This document shows positions 24,301-36,970 of a stretch of 64,000 bases of DNA, piece by piece. The notes under the pieces were generated by a model. The model saw only the letters and a list, made by a program, of their open reading frames with translations, was not told the DNA's origin and did no database searches. Position numbers and translations under genes: made by a program. Position 1 is the first letter of the stretch. Every line of letters begins with the position of its first letter. Location of the stretch: positions 4,345,001 to 4,409,000 of the forward strand of contig NC_134025.1 in assembly GCF_964204645.1 (NCBI RefSeq), in the 5' to 3' direction. The DNA comes from Tubulanus polymorphus. Taxonomy: Eukaryota; Nemertea; Palaeonemertea; Tubulaniformes; Tubulanidae.

Positions 24301-27300
24301 AATAAACCAAGTATCTACTGGAATGAAGTGCATCCATGGATTCCATCTGCAACCGATCAAAAACCATATATCTCGGTAAAAAGTGCTTGCATTTACAAAA
24401 AATCCATAAATCCATTACCTCGTATAGATGAATATATTATGCGCCTTTGTTTATATTTGCAGATAAGTTTCCAATATTGGACATGGGTCAAATCGATGAT
24501 AATCTCTGGATATCCGACGATTTTCCAACTGGTCGATGACAAACGCATTGGATACGCTTATACATTTCAATTACACTACATAGATAGAAACGGAACGTGG
24601 ACATATTTGGTAGAATACGTTGTCATTACTATACAATATCGTTGCGGGTTTTGAGAACTAGCTTTTAAATTATTACTTAATTATTAATCAATTGATTATT
24701 ATCTTAGGAAGAGTACGCGGGAGCTGATCCGGGTGTATATTCTCTGAGACACGACATCACTGCACCCGGTGTATTCAGCAGCTCCATAAAACTCGTCATC
24801 AACAGACCGGATTTATCTAAATATCCAAGCCTGAAAATGGAGGTGTTTGGTTGCGAAAGTAGGTTTCTTTATAAAAACGTTACTTTATTGAAAAAGTGAA
24901 ATAGTAAGAATATGATTTTCCGGAATCTCGTCATTGTTTTAACTTACAGGCGATGAATTAGCTTTTCCTCTACCAACCCTCACTTACAGATTCGATCCCC
25001 AAGGTTAGATTCACAAATGAATAGAATTGGAACATCAAAGAGAAGTACAAATTGGCGATTTGATTTTTGCATTGCAAATGCGTAATGCGTTATGTTTCGC
25101 GGGATTAACGAGTTTTAGGAAGGGTCTTGACTTCTAAAAGATTCTATGCGAAAATCGCCACACAACCAGCTGATCGAATACTGTTTCTTTTGGAATTTAC
25201 AGGAACTGTTCATCCTTTTATGAATTCCACCGATTACACAAAAACCATCGATCCTAACGTCAAATTAAACATCATATCTAATGCATCAGATGGTTACATA
25301 CAGGAGATCAAATATGCCGGACCTCTTCCGGTTTGCCAAAGTCATACTCTGACAGCTGAAACAGATGATGCACCAAATGCTCACCTTACAGTGTAAGTTA
25401 TGAAGTAGAACTCGTTTAATTAGGATTTTCTAATCTGGACTTTCACCTAATTCTGATGAGATATCTGATCCATTTAACCTCGAACCGTGTAAACTATGAT
25501 ATATTCATAATTTGGATTTTACTTGATTCGAAGAAATCTTGGCATCCGAATTAAGTGAGTTATTCTGTACCTGGATACAGTCGAACCTCGGTACAAGCAC
25601 TGATGTTCGACTGTATATGAAACAAGGACTGATGTTCGACTGTATATGAAAATATTCAATATTTGTAATTCAAAAAGGTGTGATTAGAAGTTTTAATGAG
25701 TATAACATCATTTACGTTCACCTTTCTCGTAGCCATGAAGGAAATTCATCGATTCAGTTCAACAATAAAGCATTTGTTTTATCACCCATTCTTCGTATGA
25801 CATGGAATCCAGTTTATTGCGAAAGCAAATCATTAAGTACTAAATTGGTCATTGCCATTGATGTTACCAGTAAGTAGAAATTTATATCAATGATAATCGA
25901 ATCTTAGATATTTTTCTTACAGTGCCTTGATTTCAGATCACTTTAATCATATAGTTCTGATTTATTACTGTAGAATGTTCTGTGTGTCCGACGTCTACAT
26001 TTGAAGCATGTCGCAAAAAATGCGGCCGCTTGTATTTGCCTTCTCCGCTGACACCAGCACATCAGACGAGACCATACGTCTACACGTGGATGATTAAATC
26101 GAATGAGGATTCACATATAACCCTTGTGTTCACATATATGAATAAATACTCAAAGTTTGTGCCAAACGTTACCATAACAGACCAGCAGCATAATCATGTT
26201 CTAGGATACTACTTAGGAAGCTACTTGTCGGTTATCGAAACTAGGAGTACAGCATCAAATGATATCAATTCGGAGAATTCTACGCAACCACAAACTTTAT
26301 CTCAATATTTTTATCAACCATCCGAGGATTTTGTGCCAGTTTTCTGCACGAATTCCAATTCAATGAAAGTAGAAATGACAACATCCTACCTCATTGCATA
26401 TCACCAGTTCTTCAGGTCGCAGTATTTACTTGTTAACAAATCAAAAAGTAGGTAACGTTAATAATTGATTTATGGTGTCTCCTGATTTAAATATCAAATA
26501 TGATATCAGAAGACCAATGCCGCAAACTATGAGCTTGCCTGTATAATAATACATATAGTGCTAAATCTCATGATGACTTCAAGCCCTTAATGGAAAAATA
26601 TACAACATTACAGGTCATGAGATACAATATTCTATTACATTTCAGTTGTAAGTTTCATTAAAAATATGAGTTTTCAGTCTTTTCTTAAAACATACATCGT
26701 CCGATATGTAAGAACATAGTTATGAACGCTTGACAACTATTTTGATGCAACATTCATGTTCTGTAATTTATTCACATTTTTACGACTGCAATGATTTTCG
26801 GAGTAAACGCACGAAAACTTGCCGAACTTGAAAAAACCAGAACAACTTTGTTAGGATTCTTCATAACGTGATATTCCCGTTGACGTTTACAGGATGTAGA
26901 TTTCCCGTCGTGGATCTGGTACCTATTTCCGGTATTCAGATACCTTTGGGTGGTTCATGTAGAATGGGACGGAATAATCTCTACCTACTCTTTCAAAAAG
27001 ATTATAGAATACACGAACTGAGAATCGAGATGGGTGAGAGAAATCCACAAATTTCCATATTTGGTAAAGGGTATTTTCTACGGCGTTTACTAATTTGAAG
27101 AATTTCTGTAGGGATGGATGCCAAGAATAACACGGGCTCATTTGCTGTAAAGACAGGAATGACCACTATGAAAGAGACCACTCTTGTTTTGATGGATACA
27201 AAGATAGTTTCTTTGAAGTTTGACAACCTTCAGCTTTCATTAGTCGGTGATCGTTACTCTGTGAAAATCAACATGAACAAGAACACGACTTGCCGCGTCC

Positions 27301-30300
27301 AACTCCTCGCAGAACGTAAGCTACTATCTTTCAGTAGACATTCCGAAATTAGAGATGAACATTTCACAGATATTATGCTTAGATTTGTCTTACAATAGCA
27401 ATTGGAAAACTGAAGCTGGGCCAAGAATGTAACGTAACGAAAATCTCGAGATTAGAGATGCACTGCTCGGTTATGTCCCGTGTGGATAATCCACACGTAG
27501 ATGACTATTTCAAGGTAAGGCATTTAGAACGCGATGTATTGTGATTTTCGTTTACCAATCTATCAAATTCTACATTTCGTAGGTATCGTTTGGTACAAGC
27601 GTTGTTGTATCTGGTGTGTTCGTTAATCTAGTTAACCGGGGAGGTATCAACTGGTATGCGACCAAACTACAATTCTATTACCTGGATGACCTCGGTAACT
27701 ATAGACCGTGGATGGTTCCTCCCTCGGTAAGTTCCATCCATTATTTCATTTTACTTGATTCAATCCAAGATTGCATATATGATTTTATGACGTGAGGTAA
27801 TTAGAGAAAGTTTCATTATTGCAACAATATTTTCGCAGGCACCAACAGATGTAAATGATTTGTTTATCCCCCCTATCGTCGTTCCAAAAACTGAATTCAA
27901 ACGAAGGTTCGCCTCTAGTCTGATAACATCAAGCGCCTTGGTGAAAAGTTACGGCCAATTTCCCCCTGAATATCAAATTGAAATTCAATTTCTTGGCAAT
28001 TATTTACAAGGTGTTGGTAAGTTTAATGTATACTGAATCGAACACTTGTTCTCGGCAATTCAGTTCGATAGCTTAAGATTTTTAAACATATCTATATCAT
28101 TTCATTCTAACAGTTACCACGCTGAAGCCACAGAAAACGTTCGTCAGTTTTCCAACCCCAGAACACCCCTTCATGGCGAATCGGGACGCAATCTTTGAGT
28201 TCTCGTTGACGTCTAAATTGCTATTCGTTTCATTAAAGCCTGTGCAAGATTCTATTCAACCTGGATACTTCAATTTACCAAAAGAGCAAGTATAAAACTT
28301 ACGCAAATATTACTATCTCAGACGGTTAGATAATCTGCTCTATCTTTTTTTGTCATTTTAGACCCAATGATGAATCAAATACCTACACTGCGTTGAGAAT
28401 ATCGAAAAATAAAGCATTTACTCTCGTATTCACTTCTCTCTTTAACGGAAAACTGCCGTTAGTTATTTCCAGTTCAAAGACTCTTAAACTAACTCTAGAA
28501 ACCCATTTTACGATGAAGGGAATGAATTTTCAATCGAATGGAAGATTGGGTTTCAAAATCTTTTACGAAAGCACAAGTGAGTCTGTATCATATTATCGAC
28601 AAAGTAAACGTAAATGTGATAATCATACCACATGCCTGAAATTTAAAAAAAAACATTGAAAACGATATTTCATTTCAGATATTTCCAGTTGTGATAATTA
28701 CCCTGGAAACTCTTTCGTCTGTTTCCACGATACCGCGTTTATTCATAACTTCGAATATCCAAATGCCAAGTATCGTACCGAAACGCTATGGAAGATTATC
28801 ACAAAACCGGGTTATTTCATCAAATTAGAACTCCTTGAATTTGGCGACGGAAAGCCCCACCCGTGTCTTCGTAATTACATACAAATAAAGGATCTGGTTG
28901 CAGTAACGCGCGATGACAAACGTATATGTCCGCCACCTAAAAATAATGACGCGTTTAGATCTTCGTCGAATGCAGTGACGGTAAAGCACAGTACCGATGC
29001 TAATCTGGGTATGAAGATGTTTTATACATCGGAATTAAGTTTAATGGCACGTGTCGATATTCTTGATATCAGCTCGAATGAAAATTATAGTTCTCTTTGT
29101 GAAAACGGTTGGATTTGGTTTAAGAATAATTGCTATCAACGGAAAATCATTACGACATCATTCAATTGGATAAGAGCAGAGGCAGCGTGTAACACCCTGT
29201 CTAGTCATCTGATCAGTATCGTGGACGAGGACGAGCTCGACTTTGCTCATAGTCTTATGATGAATGGTTCAAATAAACTGGGCGAAGCAATGTTTATTGG
29301 TCTGACACATGGCAAGAATCAAGTAGAGAAAAGATGGTCGGATGGGCGTCCATTGACTTATACGAACTGGTACCGTCATCTTGATAGTATTGCCACCGAT
29401 AACCCAGCTAACTACCAACCTAATGGCGGTAATTTTGAAAGATGTACGTCGATCATTGTGCGGTCGTTGTCCCATAAAGATCACTGGAACGATGTCCCAT
29501 GTTCATTTAACGATCCCGAACTTCCTACGAATATAATCATTTGTAAGAAAAGTCAGAAGAATTGGCCCACGGAATATTTTCTATCATCAGTTAATAAAAT
29601 GCTAGATTCTGCTTACAAGAGACACTCATTACGATGCCCGACATCGTATTTCCAGTGTAATAATGGTGAATGTGTATTGTTAACTAATGTTTGCGATGGT
29701 GTAAATGATTGCCACGATGAAAGTGATGAAACGTCTCTTCTGGCAAACGCTTACTGTACTGAACGATATAAATTCAGGTGCAAAGATGGTGGCACTATAT
29801 CGATATCCAGTGTCTGTGACACTTCACCTGATTGTATCGATAAATCCGATGAAATGGGCTGCTGTAAGTTTTTTTTAATGAAAGTTTCCCTGCTGTTATG
29901 TACAATTTCCATAGATATTTAATATGGTTACTAAATACTATCTTACAGATTATCGGCAATGTTCTTCGACCGAATTCAGGTGTGCAAACAGCCAATGTAT
30001 TGAGGAACGCTATCGATGTGACGTCACGATAAATTGCTTTGACGGAAGTGACGAAACGAACTGCGATGACAAATTGTTCACGTGCTACGATTCGACCCTA
30101 TTGGCGCACGAACGAGTCTGTGATGGAATTGTTGACTGTCCAGGGTTACTGAAAGAAGATGAATATAAATGCTACAACGATTCTTTATCGGGAACCATCA
30201 TCGACTGCATTGATCTGAAAACGGATGTATTAAAGCGTAACCACAGTAGATGCTCTTGTAATAATAAAAAGATGATCGACACTGATATACTTTGTTTATA

Positions 30301-33237
30301 TGACTTCGACAGTGGATGTCGTGATGCCAGCCATTTACAGAGCTGTGAGAATTTCGTCTGCCCTAGTGGCTTCATTAAATGCCCTGGAAAGTACTGTTTA
30401 CCAATACATTTGATATGCAATGGTGTGAATGATTGCCCCGAAGGTGAGGATGAAATCTCGTGTGCTAACAAATCGTGTCCCGGAATGTACAAATGTCGAG
30501 CTAGTAACGTATGCGTTCCTATGGCTCGACGATGCGATCACGTCTTACACTGTCCAAAAGGAGACGATGAGTTTTACTGTGATCTAACTTGTCCGGCTAA
30601 GTGTCGTTGTGCTGGTTTATTTCTGGACTGTTCCAACGCATTGTTATCAGCGCCGCCTATCTTAACATCATGGAGAGACATCCGGAAGCTCGACTTATCC
30701 AATAATCAGCTTATATCATGGACGCAGTTGGCACCCATATCCAATGCATCGATGCTAATTTCACTGAATATATCTTACAATAAACTGGAGAATCTTCAGA
30801 ATAGTCTGGACAATCTCAGCAACCTTAGAGAACTCGACTTGTCATATAATATGCTGAGAACGATCGACGGCGAAACCTTTGAAAACCTTAAAAACCTCCG
30901 AGATATTATCCTTATCGGTAATGCCATAAAGACAATAGCGCCTTACGCGTTTACTGATCAGGAGAATATCAATTCACTGGATTTGAGCGGCATGTTAATC
31001 GAAAAAATAAACGACAATACGTTCGTTGGACTTACGAAGCTCGTAACTCTAAATATAGCTAACAACATGATCAGCGTGCTTTCTACTGATGCATTCGCCG
31101 GTCTTCCAAATCTTGTTGGTCTGGACTTGAGGAATAATACAAAAGATGTGAGTTATTCGCGCGATATATTCGATTCGCTCCCGAAACTCGAATATCTTCA
31201 AAGTGACGAGTTTGCCATTTGCTGTATCGCCGCGCAAGTACTTACTGAGAATTGCCAGCCATTGCCTGATTTCTATTCCTCGTGTAGTAACTTGTTGAGA
31301 AACAATGTTTTACAGTATTGTCTCTGGATCCTTGGATTCATGGCCATCATCGGAAACATCGGAGTCGTCATATCTCGAGTTATCTATAAAGACTTTAAAC
31401 AGTTGGATGGCTTCCTCATTATGAATCTTGCCGTTTCAGATCTTCTCATGGGAATTTACCTCGTAATAATAGCCTCAGTTGATGTTTATTACCGAGGTAT
31501 CTATACTTTAAACGAGAAATACTGGAAGCGGAGCGTCTTATGTAAAATTTCTGGAATACTGTCATCAGTATCTAGTGAGGTGTCAGTATTTGTGCTGCTA
31601 TTTATGACATGTGAACGCTGTGCAACTATCAAATTTCCGTTTCGTAAAACACCCGTCACCCGTAATCGAGGTGCACTCATAATGGCTTTGGCTTGGATTG
31701 GTGTATTTGTGATTTTCATCCTTCCCGTTCTCAAAATACCATACTTTGGAAATGAGTTCTATTCGAATTCGGGTCTGTGCTTGCCGTTTGTTTTGACTGA
31801 CCGAAAAACGAAAGGTTGGGAGTTTTCGGCTGCCATGTTCATATATGCGAACCTCGTCGCGTTCATTGTTATTTTCGTGTGCTATGTTGTCATGTACAAA
31901 CATATCAGAGCTACCGGAATATCGGTTTCCAAATCTAATGATATCTACACCAAAGCTGCCAAGCGAATGGCCGTCATAGTTCTTACTGATTTCATGGCAT
32001 GGATTCCGATCATTGTTTTGGGATTGCTTGCAATGTGCAATGTACAAATCCCTGGTAAGAATTTTAATTGAATCCCTCATATGATTGACACATCATGCTA
32101 ACATTTCATTGGCATTGATCGTTTACTTATAACTTCGTTTCTAGGAGAGGTATATTCTTGGGTTGCTACATTTGTTATACCTATCAACTCCGCCATCAAT
32201 CCGTTTCTTTATACCTTTTCCGTTCTAGCGTAAGTAGCATACACAAGTAATCCCTTACATGCATTTATCATTCTTAAAAATCGACATCTTTACGTCAAAT
32301 CTGTTAATGAACTTTTATATAATCTGAAATTTAAAAAGTGCCCCATTGACCAATACGTACTTGCTTCCATAGAGAACGTCGTCGAATACGTAAAAAGAGG
32401 CAATCGAGAAGAAGCTTCGGACATACTTTATCCACTGGTAAATAAGAAACTTAAATGATATTTACATGTACCACACAGTGTTTATTCAAATATGCATAGA
32501 AAGATTGTTTCTTTTTATTCCTCATAGACACGACTCGAAGTGGTAACCGTAATCCAGCATATCGCGATGATTCGATAATGGGTATTTAATTAATGAATTT
32601 AAATTTGCTGGATGTTTATTCATCCGTAATTGTATAACTCATATAATGCTTCTTCATGTATTCGGTTGATGTCCTTTATTCATAACTTAGATCATATCTT
32701 TGAAAGCAACCTGAAATTCTCATTCCAGCCGATAAAACCACAGATAAGTTTTCTGCCATAAATCGTACAGATGCGATAGCTCATTCAGTCACAATTAGGA
32801 AGGCAGATATGTATTCGAACCTTGCATCGATAGGTTTCAAATTGTCCAAAGAAGATGTTACGAAAATCGGCGATAACATTGGTACAGCCCTTGGGAACCT
32901 GCATAGCTGTAAAATGGCGTACGGGAAAATTACTTTAGAGGATATCATAGTTGCTTACAATAGGACCAATATCAACTCTACATACATTGAATCAAAGGTA
33001 GTTAATGACATAGTAGTGTTTTCATTTAATGACCAAAGAACAATTAATCATTGTCAATCTTTTAATCTGTTTTTTCGGGTTTTTTAGAATGTCGTCATAA
33101 GCGCTTATCTGGTATCAGAAATGGCTGAACTGATGGCTAATCCCGACAAGGAAACCGAAAGACGTGATCTGGTTTATCTTGATGAAATTCTCAAACAGAT
33201 ATCAGATTCCGGAAAGACATTAGACACATATATGTGA
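21395..33237 (+). CDS. Giant chimeric LDLa/LRR 7TM receptor (GRL101-like), 30 exons, about 2,801 aa
   Basis: Cell-surface GPCR with a very large modular ectodomain. Thirty exons join in phase, totalling 8,406 nt. Approximate residues: signal peptide 1-20; CUB-like modules 25-311; LDLa 312-347; CUB-like 348-559; EGF-like 560-597; discoidin (F5/8C)-like 598-769; CUB-like and Cys-containing segments 770-1097; second discoidin-like 1098-1370; CUB 1498-1620; C-type lectin domain about 1637-1788; LDLa repeats from about 1815 to 2075 (five to six, one degenerate); LRR N-cap and about six leucine-rich repeats to about 2320; 7TM about 2347-2622 with ERC in place of DRY at TM3 and NPFLY in TM7; cytoplasmic tail 2623-2801. 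The LDLa-LRR-7TM core matches snail GRL101 and type C LGRs (relaxin receptors). One intron (28286-28361) needs a GC-AG donor. The C-terminal modules from 28679 onward are certain; the upstream CUB and discoidin assignments are by motif and less sure. Ligand unknown. Confidence 0.85.
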
Positions 33238-33756
33238 TTATACCGGTATATCGATGTAAACATTCCGATATTAAAACGACTACTTATTCACCTCTAGTTG
33301 ACTGTATTTGCTTTATTATCATTTATCGGATTTGTCTCATGAGTGGATAATTCTATGTCGTTGTCGCCATGCACTATTGTGTATCTATCATGTATTATGC
33401 AGATTATGGGTAGAACTGTTTCACACTAGATACATTTGAATTGATTTCTATGACGAGGAGTAAATTGTTAATTAAGATTTATTCAACACAAAGTTAAACC
33501 GCTTCTTAGATAAAATTACCTCCGATTGAATTACTCAACAAGAAAAAGCTTGAATAATTTAGTAGTTTATAAACACTTCACTCATTTCATCACGAATTAA
33601 ATTGTTTTGAAACTAGATCTTTGAAAGCTTTTACTGATAAGTAAACTGCGATATTTAAAACCAAAAATATTACGCTTAATTCATTGAAACAATAAACTCT
33701 CCATATATATTTAATACTGTGTGTGCTCAAGCATACACAAAGTCTCAAAAATATTT
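33238..33756. other. Convergent intergenic region, nothing recognised
   Basis: AT-rich gap between the convergent 3' ends of the receptor gene and the GPCR piece on the other strand. Probably holds both 3' UTRs. No gene or repeat seen. Confidence 0.4.
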
Positions 33757-34320
33757 CTATCTTTCACCCTTAAATAATTTCTTGAAACATTTTCTAAATT
33801 GAACAGAACTAAGACAATAAAGATAGAAATTTATGGCAGAATTCAGAGTAATGGACGAATTACAGGCCATATAAAAGATAACCCAGTGATTTGAGAAATG
33901 TATGATCCACGAAGCTACAATGAAACATAAGAACGGAAGATGTGAAACGAAGAAAAAAGTGGATATGAAACACATCATGACGTTCAGCGATTTCTCTTGA
34001 ACGTTGTGTTTCGTGTGTTGTGACATTTCTGCACTTTTTCGGCATATTTTTTTCAGAGCTATGAACAAAGCAATGTTACACGATACTATGATCAAGAATG
34101 GAACGAAAACATTAAAAAGCATATTGGAAACATCGTGATAGATCATAGGGATATATCCACCGACTCTAGATGTACAACTGATCTTACCAGATGTCGTTAT
34201 TTTCGATGAATCTTGAATTGCTTCTTTTTTTGTATAATGTTTTGTATTATAGATAGAGTTCGTCGCATACAGGGGTAGAAACGGTTTGAGTGATATAGCT
34301 GTCGATGATATCGCATTCAT
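33757..34320 (-). pseudogene. Partial rhodopsin-like peptide GPCR, TM5-TM7 only
   Basis: The 187-aa frame begins in what looks like extracellular loop 2. It contains TM5 (NVFVPFLIIVSCNIALF), TM6 (FFFVSHLPF) and TM7 (NFYLYCLSSVQFRKCF), typical of FMRFamide-receptor-like family A GPCRs. TM1-TM4 are absent: an in-frame stop lies just upstream of the first Met, and the 270 bp up to the next gene hold no GPCR-like exon. It is either a 5'-truncated duplicate or the last exon of a gene whose first exon is out of place. Its sequence differs clearly from the neighbouring receptor, so it is an older paralogue. Confidence 0.6.
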
Positions 34321-34592
34321 AAATTGTTAGAAGATGCGCAATGTGGATTTACTTCCAAATTTCTGTTGCTGGTAGTTTTCGTTTGAAGATTCGATTTGAG
34401 AGAAATGGCAAATCTAAGATTCTACATAACGTACGTTACAATACCAAAATGTAAATCATATCATCTCGAAAATGTATAAAAATTAATGATTAGAATAAAG
34501 ATATGATGATGTTAGAAAGAATATCAATACTACCTGATACATGGTGTATATAGCGTAGCGTGGTGTTTTAGTTGCCCGAAATCAATTGAATA

Positions 34593-35546
34593 TCAGGAAA
34601 ATATCCTCCGAATTAGTATAAAAAACTGCGCTCGAAAATACGAACCAGCCAGACAATAAATGAAAAAGTTAATAGCATGGTTTGAGTGCTTCAATAAAAC
34701 CAAAATTCCGAATACCAATGGAGAACCTATGAAATCATTAACCATGTATGCTTGGTAAGGTAAAGTTGTACTGATGAAGACGATATTAACGGATAACAGT
34801 AAACGAGTCAAGTTATCGTAACGTGAGTCGTCATTTTTTACGTTTTTGTTCATTTGTTTCGCTGCTATGCGAGATCGGTTCAATTGTACAATTATAATCG
34901 TATTACAAACAGTTATGAATAGAAAGGGTAGTATTGAATACGCGGTTGCGGTTACCCATATTCGATATTTTGTGGCGTAGAGTTGCCAGCCCGGTGTTGG
35001 AGCACGACAATTATGTTTACCACGGACGTGTATCAAACTGACGCTCCCCGCAAATACGGTGGAGTTTGCGGCGACGATGAATATCACAACGACTGAAAAA
35101 ATGAACATAGCTCGTCGTACAGTCCAGATAGTTCTGGCCTTTGTCGGCTGTACTACGCATATACATCTTTCAATCGTCAACAAGACGATAATCCACGATG
35201 ACGTTTGTTCGACAAACCTCGTCATGAAAGACAACGAGACACAGGATGCCAGCGATACTGCGCGTATGTCGGGAAGCAACCGTTGTGGCCAATACATAAC
35301 CCTCGTGAATTTCTTCACGAGTAATTCCACATTTATGTCGAGCAGATCAAAGAATGCTAGAAACATCATTAGAATACCGGACGAAGAATTGCGGTAAAAT
35401 TTCGAAGAAGATAGGACTATAAGCGCCAACACGTTCCCGATATTGCCTAGAATAATAACAGGCAACGCTCCGTATTTTATGACGAAGAAGTAATTCTTAT
35501 AGAACGTGAATAAAGTAGAGACTTGTGTTCCGTTGGACGATGACAT
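34593..35546 (-). CDS. Intronless rhodopsin-like peptide GPCR, complete, 317 aa
   Basis: A single uninterrupted frame with all seven membrane segments. TM1 carries GNIGNVLAL, TM3 ends in ERC instead of DRY, TM5 to TM6 are joined by a Lys/Arg/Asn-rich loop, and TM7 reads NFFIYCL in place of NPxxY. An Asn-glycosylation site (NGT) lies at the extreme N-terminus. It most resembles invertebrate neuropeptide (FMRFamide-like) receptors and would couple a peptide ligand to G proteins; the ligand cannot be told from sequence. A truncated, nearly identical copy lies 1.4 kb upstream on the same strand. The short C-tail ends shortly after the presumed helix 8. Confidence 0.85.
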   Translation of the reverse strand: MSSSNGTQVSTLFTFYKNYFFVIKYGALPVIILGNIGNVLALIVLSSSKFYRNSSSGILMMFLAFFDLLDINVELLVKKFTRVMYWPQRLLPDIRAVSLASCVSLSFMTRFVEQTSSWIIVLLTIERCICVVQPTKARTIWTVRRAMFIFSVVVIFIVAANSTVFAGSVSLIHVRGKHNCRAPTPGWQLYATKYRIWVTATAYSILPFLFITVCNTIIIVQLNRSRIAAKQMNKNVKNDDSRYDNLTRLLLSVNIVFISTTLPYQAYMVNDFIGSPLVFGILVLLKHSNHAINFFIYCLAGSYFRAQFFILIRRIFS

Positions 35547-36406
35547 CAGACTGAAGCGTGTTATCAGAAGATTTTGCCGAGAAACAGATGATAGTCAGAG
35601 AAGATCGACTGATATTAGTGCGGGCATCGGTTGAATACGACGTAAATAAAGAAATGCCCGATCGATACAATATCCAGACATTTCATTCAATCAAATGATA
35701 ATAAAATCAATCAATCAATGATATATTGCTTCACTCGCGATTTGATTTTTAATCAATAACGCAACATCTTTTGTATAATTCCCCATGATTTAAAAGTCAT
35801 TTCTATCTGGTGGATACTAGTTTTGTAAACTGTGGGCTTTCAAACAAAACATATATTGTGAATTCCATCAAAACTTGGATGAATTGTGTTTTTCTTTTAT
35901 CAGGAATTAGGTGAATGTACATGTATATCTTAGTATGTAAGATCGAATACCCGGTAAATGAAATGAACTGAAAATGAATTTCAAAGTGACAAGCGCGAGC
36001 TCTAAGTTATTGGCTGATTTTTGATACGTATTTTTCATGCAGCGTATGTTTTGTATTTGGAAATTTGAGAAATTAATTTCAGCTACTTACGAACGATTTA
36101 GATTCCCGATCAAATAATGATGAGGATTCTGTTTATTTTTCTGGTTGACGATCTGGTGAGAGCGACCTCGAAAATTGATTTCCAACATTTCGCCGAGTCT
36201 CTTTTCTAGAATAGTGACGATTAGTTTCAAATACATGGATGGTCATGTATGTGCAGAAATTTAATTTCAAAAGGAAAAATGGGTTCCTATTATACGGACT
36301 ATAATTAACCTATGGTATCGTATGTGGCAATGTTAGACAAACTCATTTTAGTTAAGGACTTCTAAGAATACAGCGGAGTACCAATATTGCATGAATACTG
36401 TGAGAG
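35547..36406. other. Intergenic between duplicated GPCR copies
   Basis: About 860 bp with no recognisable gene or repeat. Presumed upstream region of the complete GPCR. Confidence 0.4.
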
Positions 36407-36970
36407 TCAATGAAAACGTGAAAACATCCTTTTGATAAGCCTAGCAAGCTGTGCTCTGAAATACGAACCCGCCAGACAATAGATAAAAAAATTCATAGCA
36501 TGATTCGAGTGCTTCAATAAAGCAAAAATACCAAACCATAATGGTGAACGGATGAAAATGTGTATCATGTATGCTTGGTAAGGTAAAGTTGTACTGATGA
36601 AGACGATATTAACGGATAACAGTAAACGAGTCAAGTTATCGTAACGCGAGTCGTCATTTTTTACGGTTTTGTTCATTTGTTTCGCTGCTATGCGAGATCG
36701 GTTCAATTGTACAATTATAATCGTATTACAAACAGTTATAATTATAAAGGGTAGTATTGAATACGCGGTTGCAGTTACCCAAACTCGATACTTGGTGGCG
36801 TAGATTTCCCAAGCCGCTGTCAGGGCAAGGCACTTGTACTGGCCCTGTAAACGTATCAGACCGACGCTTCTCGCAAATACGGTGGAGTTTGCGGCGACGA
36901 TGAATATCACAACGACTGAAAAAATTAACATAGCTCGTCGTACAGTCCAGATAGTTCTGGCCTTTGTCGG
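36407..36970 (-). pseudogene. 5'-truncated duplicate of the neighbouring peptide GPCR (TM4-TM7)
   Basis: The frame is highly similar to the complete receptor at 34593-35546 from the second intracellular loop (PTKARTIWTVRRAM) to the end (AGSYFRAQ). Identity breaks off sharply at about 36970. Just beyond it the frame meets an in-frame TAG, so TM1-TM3 are missing and no functional 7TM product is possible from this copy alone. TM5-TM6 are almost unchanged, including at the DNA level, so the duplication is recent or has been homogenised by gene conversion. Confidence 0.8.

Noticed and set aside
21395-28678. Separate CUB/discoidin gene upstream of the 7TM receptor
   Set aside because: Every junction through 28679 stays in phase, with no stop, polyadenylation gap or new signal peptide between the halves. 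Kept as one gene, though cDNA evidence is needed.
34593-35546. Plus-strand open frame at 35059-35397 as a gene
   Set aside because: It is antisense to the intact GPCR and encodes no recognisable domain.
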